Part shown: positions 1 to 5,704 of the stretch, piece after piece
How the letters are laid out: each line of letters begins with the position of its first letter
Position numbering within the stretch: position 1 is the stretch's first letter
Assembly: GCA_014377795.1 (NCBI GenBank)
Contig: JACMOY010000079.1
Coordinates: 1 to 5,704 of the forward strand
Direction: 5' to 3'
DNA: 5,704 nucleotides
Source: Actinomycetota bacterium
Lineage (GTDB): Bacteria; Actinomycetota; Actinomycetes; Actinomycetales; Angustibacteraceae
Made by a program: the position numbers and the translations under genes
Notes under the pieces: model-generated
The model's database searches: none
Told to the model about the DNA's origin: nothing
What the model saw: only the letters and a program-made list of their open reading frames with translations

Positions 1-9
1 CGTCGATCC

Positions 10-48
10 CCGCACCGTCCGTGCGGCTGCATGGCGCCCTCGAGCGCC
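10..48. repeat. Two short inverted repeats in the 5' flank of efp
   Basis: The first 71 bases contain no gene I can support. They hold two back-to-back hairpin candidates. CCGCAC (10-15) pairs with GTGCGG (21-26) around a 5-base loop, and GGCGC (33-37) pairs with GCGCC (44-48) around a 6-base loop. No T-run follows either stem. They could be the terminator of an upstream gene or leader structure of efp, but short stems of this kind arise easily by chance in GC-rich DNA. Confidence 0.3.
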
Positions 49-71
49 GCTCGACGACGAAAGAGCACCTG

Positions 72-632
72 GTGGCATCGACCAACGACCTGAAGAACGG
101 CCTCGTGCTGAACATCGACAACCAGCTGTGGTCGGTCGTGGAGTTCCAGCACGTCAAGCCCGGCAAGGGCCCCGCGTTCGTGCGCACCAAGCTCAAGGCC
201 GTGCTCTCGGGCAAGGTCGTCGACCGGACGTTCAACGCCGGCACCAAGGTCGAGACGGCCAACGTCGACAAGCGCGACATGACCTACCTGTACAAGGACG
301 GCGAGGACTTCGTCTTCATGGACGCGTCCACCTACGAGCAGCTGCACGTGCCGACGGCGACCGTCGGTGACGCGGCGAACTTCATGCTCGAGAACCAGGA
401 CGCCGTCGTCGCGCTGCACGACGAGCTGCCGCTGTACGTCGAGCTGCCGACCTCCGTCGTCCTCGAGATCACCTACACCGAGCCCGGCCTGCAGGGTGAC
501 CGCTCGACTGGCGGCACCAAGCCCGCGACCGTCGAGACCGGCTACGAGATCGCCGTCCCGCTGTTCCTCGAGACCGGCACCAAGGTCAAGGTGGACACCC
601 GCACGGGCGACTACCTCGGCAGGGTCAGCTGA
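72..632 (+). CDS. efp: Translation elongation factor P (EF-P), 186 aa
   Basis: EF-P binds between the P and E sites of the ribosome and relieves stalling at consecutive prolines. The protein has the usual full length and three-part layout. The N-terminal KOW-like domain starts [10 protein letters not shown] and carries the loop PGKGP at residues 30-34, with the tip lysine K32. The C-terminal domain has the family signature [11 protein letters not shown]...VPLF...[16 protein letters not shown]. The GTG at 72 is chosen because the encoded start, (M)ASTNDLKNG, matches the family start, and a weak purine-rich AAAGAG sits 6 bases upstream. The frame stays open further 5' (GTG at 21), but those 17 residues do not look like EF-P. 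P30 and P34 flanking an unmodified-type lysine is the pattern described for actinobacterial EF-P, where K32 is thought to work without beta-lysylation or rhamnosylation. nusB follows after 9 bases and is probably cotranscribed. Confidence 0.96.
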   Translation: MASTNDLKNGLVLNIDNQLWSVVEFQHVKPGKGPAFVRTKLKAVLSGKVVDRTFNAGTKVETANVDKRDMTYLYKDGEDFVFMDASTYEQLHVPTATVGDAANFMLENQDAVVALHDELPLYVELPTSVVLEITYTEPGLQGDRSTGGTKPATVETGYEIAVPLFLETGTKVKVDTRTGDYLGRVS

Positions 633-641
633 GCGCCGTCC

Positions 642-1064
642 ATGGCTGAGCGCATCGGCGCCCGCTCCAAGGCCCGCAAGCGCGCGGTCGACGTCCTGTT
701 CGAGGCCGACCAGCGCGGTGTCCCCGCGCTGGAGGTCCTGGCCGCGCGGATCGCCGCGGCCGACCCCGAGCTCAACCCGTACACCCTGACGATGGTGCGT
801 GGTGTCGTCGAGCAGCGCGCCCGCCTCGACGAGCTGATCTCGACGTACGCCCAGGGCTGGTCGCTCGAGCGGATGCCGGCCGTCGACCGGGCGCTGCTCC
901 GCCTCGGTGCGTGGGAGGTGCTCTACAGCGACGAGGTGCCGGACGCCGTCGCCGTGGACGAGGCGATCACCCTGGCCACGTCGCTGTCGACCGACGACTC
1001 ACCGACGTTCGTCGCGGGTCTGCTGGGCCGGCTGGTCGAGCTCAAGCCGACCCTCGCGTTGTGA
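642..1064 (+). CDS. nusB: Transcription antitermination factor NusB, 140 aa
   Basis: NusB is a small all-helical RNA-binding protein. With NusE (ribosomal protein S10) it binds boxA RNA and supports antitermination, chiefly on rRNA operons. The family pattern is clear: a basic first helix ARSKARKRAVDVLFEAD (residues 7-23), the core MPAVDRALLRLGAWEVLY (78-95), the EVPDAVAVDEAITLA helix (98-112), and the closing FVAGLLGRL (123-131). Length is normal for actinobacteria. The ATG at 642 lies just upstream of the conserved basic helix. No strong Shine-Dalgarno is visible (the nearest AGGG is too distant), so translation may depend on ribosomes finishing efp 9 bases upstream. Its end faces the end of bldD. 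Confidence 0.95.
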   Translation: MAERIGARSKARKRAVDVLFEADQRGVPALEVLAARIAAADPELNPYTLTMVRGVVEQRARLDELISTYAQGWSLERMPAVDRALLRLGAWEVLYSDEVPDAVAVDEAITLATSLSTDDSPTFVAGLLGRLVELKPTLAL

Positions 1065-1086
1065 CGCCCTCAATCACGTCGGGCGT
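1064..1086. terminator. Possible bidirectional hairpin between convergent nusB and bldD
   Basis: ACGCCC (1064-1069) and GGGCGT (1081-1086) form a perfect 6-bp stem with an 11-base loop. It fills almost the whole 24-base gap between the nusB and bldD stop codons. Convergent genes need termination here, and the symmetric stem could serve both strands. There is no T-tract on either side, which is common in actinobacteria but weakens the call. Confidence 0.35.
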
Positions 1087-1088
1087 GG

Positions 1089-2324
<1,236 letters not shown>

Positions 2325-2325
<1 letters not shown>

Positions 2326-3296
2326 TGCGCCACCTGCTCTCAGCCGCCGACCTCGACCGCGACGCCGCCCTGCGGGTGCTCGACACCGCCGAGCAGATGG
2401 CCGCCACCCAGCAGCGCGAGATCAAGAAGCTGCCGACCCTGCGCGGGCGCACGGTCGTCAACCTGTTCTTCGAGGACTCGACCCGCACCCGGATCTCGTT
2501 CGAGGCGGCCGCGAAGCGGCTCTCGGCGGACGTCATCAACTTCTCGGCCAAGGGCTCGAGCGTCAGCAAGGGCGAGAGCCTGAAGGACACCGCGCTCACC
2601 CTCGAGGCCATGGGCGCCGACGCGGTCGTCGTCCGGCACGGGGCCAGCGGTGGCGCGCACCGCCTGGCCACCTCGGGCTGGATCAACGGCTCGGTCGTCA
2701 ACGCCGGCGACGGCACGCACGAGCACCCGACCCAGGCGCTGCTGGACGCGTTCACGATGCGTCACCACCTGGTCGGTCAGCGCGAGCCCGGCGCTGCGAC
2801 CGGCGAGGACCTCGCCGGTCGCAAGGTCACGATCGTCGGCGACGTGCTGCACAGCCGGGTGGCTCGCAGCAACGTCCTGCTCCTGCACACCCTTGGTGCC
2901 GAGGTCACGCTCGTCGCGCCGCCCACCCTGCTGCCGGTGGGGGTCCAGACCTGGCCGTGCGCGACGTCGTACGACCTGGACTCGGCGCTCGAGGGCGCCG
3001 ATGCGGTGATGATGCTGCGGGTGCAGGTCGAGCGGATGAACGCCGCGTACTTCCCCTCGGCCCGCGAGTACTCGCGCCGCTACGGCCTGGACGCGCGGCG
3101 GCTGCGGCTGATGGCAGAGCACACGATCGTCATGCACCCCGGGCCGATGAACCGCGGGCTCGAGATCTCGGCCGACGCCGCCGACAGCGCCCGCTCGACC
3201 ATCGTCGAGCAGGTCAGCAACGGCGTGTCGGTGCGGATGGCCGTGCTGTACCTGCTGCTCGCGGGCAGCGACGACGTCGACGGAGGCACCGCGTGA
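2325..3296 (+). CDS. pyrB: Aspartate carbamoyltransferase catalytic subunit, 323 aa
   Basis: PyrB condenses carbamoyl phosphate with L-aspartate to N-carbamoyl-L-aspartate, the first committed step of pyrimidine synthesis, in the cytosol. The carbamoyl-phosphate domain carries [13 protein letters not shown] (residues 48-60, with the STRTR signature at 52-56), the SVSKGES loop (79-85, catalytic-type lysine K82), and [19 protein letters not shown] (126-144). The aspartate domain carries [13 protein letters not shown] (171-183), the MLRVQVERM loop (230-238) and [11 protein letters not shown] (271-281). All family active-site segments are present, and the length matches actinobacterial PyrB. A stretch at about 151-163 ([13 protein letters not shown]) looks like a loop of variable length. 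The start ATG overlaps the pyrR stop in TGATG, with a G-rich GGGGGA 9 bases upstream. No pyrI regulatory-subunit gene is present; the pyrC start overlaps the end. Confidence 0.97.
3282..3286 (+). promoter_or_regulatory. pyrC ribosome-binding site
   Basis: GGAGG lies 6 bases before the GTG at 3293, within the last codons of pyrB. It fixes the pyrC start at the GTGA overlap instead of any upstream codon of the long open frame. Confidence 0.8.
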
Positions 3297-4585
3297 CCAC
3301 CTACCTGCTGCGCGGGGTGCGCCCGCTCGGCGCCGACCCCGTCGACCTGCTGCTCGCCGACGGCGTCATCGCGGACGTCGGCCCCGACCTGGCCGCGGAC
3401 GGTGCGGTGATCGTCGACGGCGCCGGCCTCGTCGCCCTTCCCGGGCTGGTCGACCTGCACGCCCATCTGCGCGAGCCGGGCCGCGAGGACGCCGAGACCG
3501 TGGCCTCGGGGACCCGTGCCGCCGCAGCCGGTGGCTTCACCGCCGTCCACGCCATGGCCAACACCAGCCCGGTCGCCGACACGGCCGGCGTGGTCGAGCA
3601 GGTCTGGCGGCTGGGCCGCGAGGCCGGCTGGGTCGACGTCCACCCGGTGGGGGCGGTCACCGTCGGTATCGCCGGCGAGCGCCTGGCCGAGCTCGGGGCG
3701 ATGGCCGACTCCGCCGCGCGGGTGCGGGTGTTCAGCGACGACGGCCACTGCGTCAGCGACGCGGTGCTGATGCGCCGCGCGCTCGAGTACGTCAAGGCGT
3801 CCGACGGCGTCATCGCCCAGCACGCCCAGGAGCCGCGGCCCACCGAGGGCGCGCAGATGCACGAGGGGGACGTCTCGTCGGTGCTGGGCCTGGCCGGGTG
3901 GCCGGCCGTCGCCGAGGAGGCGATCATCGCCCGCGACGTCCTGCTCGCCCAGCACGTCGGGTCGCGGTTGCACGTGTGCCACGTCTCGACCGCCGGATCG
4001 GTCGAGATCCTGCGCTGGGCCAAGGGCCGCGGCGTCGACGTCACCGCCGAGGTCACCCCGCACCACCTGCTGCTGACCGACGAGCTGGTGCGCACCTACG
4101 ACCCCCGCTACAAGGTCAACCCCCCGCTGCGGTCCGACGCCGACGTCCAGGCGCTGCGCGCGGGCCTCGCCGACGGCACCATCGACGCCGTCGCCACCGA
4201 CCACGCCCCGCACGCGAGCGAGGACAAGGACTGCGAGTGGGCGGCCGCGGCGATGGGCATGACGGGTCTGGAGACGGCGCTGTCGGCAGTCGTCGAGGCC
4301 ATGGTCGACACGGGTCTGCTCGACTGGGCGGGCGTCGCCGACCGGATGTCGGTGCGGCCGGCCCGGATCGGGCGGCTGGAGCACCAGGGGCAGCCGCTGA
4401 CCGTCGGCTCGCCGGCCAACCTCACCCTCGTCGACCCCGTCGGCCGCTGGCAGGTCGATCCCGCCGCGAGCGCCTCGGCCAGCCGCAACACCCCGTTCGC
4501 CGGGCGCACGCTGCATGGTCGCGTCATCGCCACCTTCCTGCGCGGTCGCGCCACCGTGCTCGACGGCGAGCTGACCGGCCCGTGA
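3293..4585 (+). CDS. pyrC: Dihydroorotase, 430 aa
   Basis: This amidohydrolase-superfamily metalloenzyme cyclises N-carbamoyl-L-aspartate to dihydroorotate, the third step of pyrimidine synthesis. The metal site can be read directly: H56 and H58 in [15 protein letters not shown], an aspartate in FSDDG (147-151), H177 in AQHAQE, H230 in HVCHVST, and D303 in ATDHAPH. The spacing is that of the long (about 430-residue) class I dihydroorotases of Gram-positives and Aquifex, whose members often associate with aspartate carbamoyltransferase. Also visible are [10 protein letters not shown] (255-264), KVNPPLR (274-280), and the closing beta-domain motif [12 protein letters not shown] (400-411). The GTG start overlaps the pyrB stop as GTGA and has GGAGG 6 bases upstream. 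Longer in-frame starts back to 2957 only read through pyrB in another frame. The stop overlaps the next gene by 4 bases. Confidence 0.96.
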   Translation: MTTYLLRGVRPLGADPVDLLLADGVIADVGPDLAADGAVIVDGAGLVALPGLVDLHAHLREPGREDAETVASGTRAAAAGGFTAVHAMANTSPVADTAGVVEQVWRLGREAGWVDVHPVGAVTVGIAGERLAELGAMADSAARVRVFSDDGHCVSDAVLMRRALEYVKASDGVIAQHAQEPRPTEGAQMHEGDVSSVLGLAGWPAVAEEAIIARDVLLAQHVGSRLHVCHVSTAGSVEILRWAKGRGVDVTAEVTPHHLLLTDELVRTYDPRYKVNPPLRSDADVQALRAGLADGTIDAVATDHAPHASEDKDCEWAAAAMGMTGLETALSAVVEAMVDTGLLDWAGVADRMSVRPARIGRLEHQGQPLTVGSPANLTLVDPVGRWQVDPAASASASRNTPFAGRTLHGRVIATFLRGRATVLDGELTGP

Positions 4586-5088
4586 CGCGCAACCTCGCGG
4601 TCGTCGTGCTGGTGCTCGTCGTCGTCCTGCTCTGGCGGATGATGTTCGTCGGCTGGCGGGCCCGCGTGCGCCGGCAGGGCGACGTCCCCGACCTGCCGGT
4701 CGCCCCGGAGTCGTTGCGCGACAGAGCTTCTGCGGGCATCGAAGCCACCTACGTGTCGACCACGGCGGCGGGGGACTGGCTCGACCGCGTGGCCGCGAAC
4801 GGGCTGGGTGTCCGCAGCGCGGCGCTCGTGGTCGTCGACCCGGTCGGTGTCCTGGTCGCTCGCACCGGTGCGCCCGACGTGTTCGTCCCGGCGGCGGACG
4901 TGCGCGACGTCCGCCGCGAGACCTTCCGCGCCGGCAAGGCCCGCACCGGCGCCGGGCTGGTCGTCGTCGAGTGGCAGCTCGGGACCGCGTCCGTCGCCAC
5001 CGCCCTCAACCCCCGGCACGACGCCGACCGCGATCGCCTCGTCGACGCCGTCCGCGCCCTCATCCCCGCCACCGGAGGCCCGTCGTGA
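4582..5088 (+). CDS. Membrane-anchored protein of the pyrC-carA interval, probable PH-like family, 168 aa
   Basis: This protein has no established function. It opens with a short N-terminus and one strong hydrophobic segment, AVVVLVLVVVLLWRMMFV (residues 6-23), followed by the basic WRARVRR. By the positive-inside rule the remaining roughly 140 residues are cytoplasmic. That soluble part alternates hydrophobic strands (RSAALVVVDPVGVLVAR, 78-94; VFVPAADVRDVRRETF, 100-115; GLVVVEWQLG, 125-134) with an Asp/Arg-rich final helix (148-160). This is consistent with the PH-like domain annotated in actinobacterial homologues. A membrane protein at the same place is, from memory, Rv1382 of M. tuberculosis. 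The GTG start overlaps the pyrC stop (GTGA) and the end overlaps the carA start, so it is cotranslated with pyrimidine enzymes. No signal-peptidase site or lipobox is seen. A role in tethering or regulating the pathway at the membrane is speculation from position alone. Confidence 0.85.
   Translation: MTRNLAVVVLVLVVVLLWRMMFVGWRARVRRQGDVPDLPVAPESLRDRASAGIEATYVSTTAAGDWLDRVAANGLGVRSAALVVVDPVGVLVARTGAPDVFVPAADVRDVRRETFRAGKARTGAGLVVVEWQLGTASVATALNPRHDADRDRLVDAVRALIPATGGPS
5074..5078 (+). promoter_or_regulatory. carA ribosome-binding site
   Basis: GGAGG lies 6 bases before the GTG at 5085, inside the last codons of the preceding gene. The motif, spacing and GTGA overlap copy those of the pyrB-pyrC junction, which supports this start. 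Confidence 0.8.
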
Positions 5089-5704
5089 CCGATGCCCTGC
5101 TCATGCCCGAGGACGGCCGGGTCTTCTCCGGCGAGTCGTTCGGCGCCGCCGGCCGCTCCGTCGGCGAGGCGGTGTTCAACACCGGCATGACCGGCTACCA
5201 GGAGACGCTCACCGACCCGTCCTACCACCGCCAGATCGTCGTGATGACGGCGCCGCACATCGGCAACACCGGGGTCAACCCCGACGACGCCGAGTCCGGC
5301 CAGATCTGGGTCGCCGGCTTCGTGGTCCCCGACCCCGCCCGCCGCGCCTCGAGCTGGCGCGCCACCGGCACGCTCGACGACGACCTCGTCGGCCAGCACA
5401 TCGTGGGGATCTCCGGGATCGACACCCGCGCCCTGACCCGCCACCTGCGCGAGCGCGGCGTGATGCGCGCCGGGATCTTCTCCGGCGCCGAGCTGACCGG
5501 GCCTGACGGCGCGCGTCGCGGGGTGGCCGCACTGCTCGCCGTCGTCGCCGCAGCACCCGCGATGGCCGGCACCGACCTGGCCGGCGAGGTGTCGACCGAC
5601 GTCGCCTATGTCGTGGCGGCCCTCGGGCCCGACGGCGATCGGCTCGCGCCCCCGGCCGCCCGCATCGCCGCCGTCGACCTGGGCATCAAGGCGATGACCC
5701 CCAG
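5085..5704 (+). CDS. carA: Carbamoyl-phosphate synthase small (glutaminase) subunit, 5' part, cut by window end
   Basis: CarA hydrolyses glutamine and passes ammonia to CarB, which makes the carbamoyl phosphate used by PyrB and by arginine synthesis. The 206 complete codons in the window cover the N-terminal CPSase_sm_chain domain: LMPEDGRVFSGESFGA (residues 6-21), GEAVFNTGMTGYQETLTDPSY (27-47), VMTAPHIGNTGVN (53-65), VAGFVV (76-81), and GISGIDTRALTRHLRERGVMRAGIF (108-132). The final residues, AAVDLGIKAMTP, are the first strand of the class I glutamine amidotransferase domain. The catalytic Cys-His-Glu residues lie beyond the window, so catalytic integrity cannot be judged. The frame has no stop before the last base. 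The GTG start overlaps the previous stop and has GGAGG at 6 bases. carB is expected next. Confidence 0.95.
   Translation, partial: MTDALLMPEDGRVFSGESFGAAGRSVGEAVFNTGMTGYQETLTDPSYHRQIVVMTAPHIGNTGVNPDDAESGQIWVAGFVVPDPARRASSWRATGTLDDDLVGQHIVGISGIDTRALTRHLRERGVMRAGIFSGAELTGPDGARRGVAALLAVVAAAPAMAGTDLAGEVSTDVAYVVAALGPDGDRLAPPAARIAAVDLGIKAMTP

Noticed and set aside
21..71. Upstream GTG start adding 17 residues to EF-P
   Set aside because: The family begins at (M)A(S/T)TNDLKNG. The extra residues look like untranslated DNA and overlap the inverted repeats.
2957..3292. 112-residue N-terminal extension of pyrC
   Set aside because: It reads through pyrB out of frame and is Arg-rich with no homology. 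GGAGG and the GTGA overlap place the start at 3293.
3080..4516. 478-residue open frame on the minus strand opposite pyrC
   Set aside because: It mirrors pyrC codon structure, is Asp/Gly/Val/His-rich and has no recognisable domain. pyrC carries a full metal-binding motif set.
3898..4581. 228-residue extension of the membrane protein upstream of 4582
   Set aside because: It is an out-of-frame reading of pyrC, rich in Arg and Pro. The GTG at 4582 directly precedes the transmembrane segment.

Overview
This is a gene-dense, very GC-rich window with GTG starts, Shine-Dalgarno motifs and stop/start overlaps. It is ordinary actinobacterial core chromosome. The gene order efp-nusB-(bldD, reverse)-pyrR-pyrB-pyrC-small membrane protein-carA matches, from memory, the Streptomyces arrangement, and its pyr part matches Mycobacterium. 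The sequence does not place it below the phylum. A BldD regulator does not by itself show that the organism sporulates.

Layout: (1) Positions 1-71 hold only short inverted repeats ahead of efp. (2) efp (72-632) and nusB (642-1064) run on the plus strand 9 bases apart. They encode elongation factor P and the NusB antitermination factor. (3) bldD (1089-1592, minus) converges on nusB across 24 bases that contain a 6-bp inverted repeat. (4) Positions 1593-1776 form a compact divergent control region. It carries a perfect match to the BldD operator consensus, a candidate bldD promoter overlapping that operator, a TAGATT -10 candidate for pyrR, and an RNA hairpin matching the PyrR-binding loop next to the pyrR ribosome-binding site. 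(5) pyrR, pyrB, pyrC, an anchored membrane protein and carA (cut by the window end) follow on the plus strand. Every junction overlaps by 1 or 4 bases, so this is one tightly coupled operon.

The operon makes carbamoyl phosphate (CarA with CarB, which is expected downstream), carbamoyl aspartate (PyrB) and dihydroorotate (PyrC). PyrR probably feeds UMP/UTP status back onto translation of its own message. The bldD-pyrR spacer could also bring c-di-GMP signalling, through BldD, next to pyrimidine control.

I see no mobile element, CRISPR array, tRNA, rRNA or clearly new system. The most interesting material is the 184-base regulatory spacer and the uncharacterised membrane protein inside the operon.
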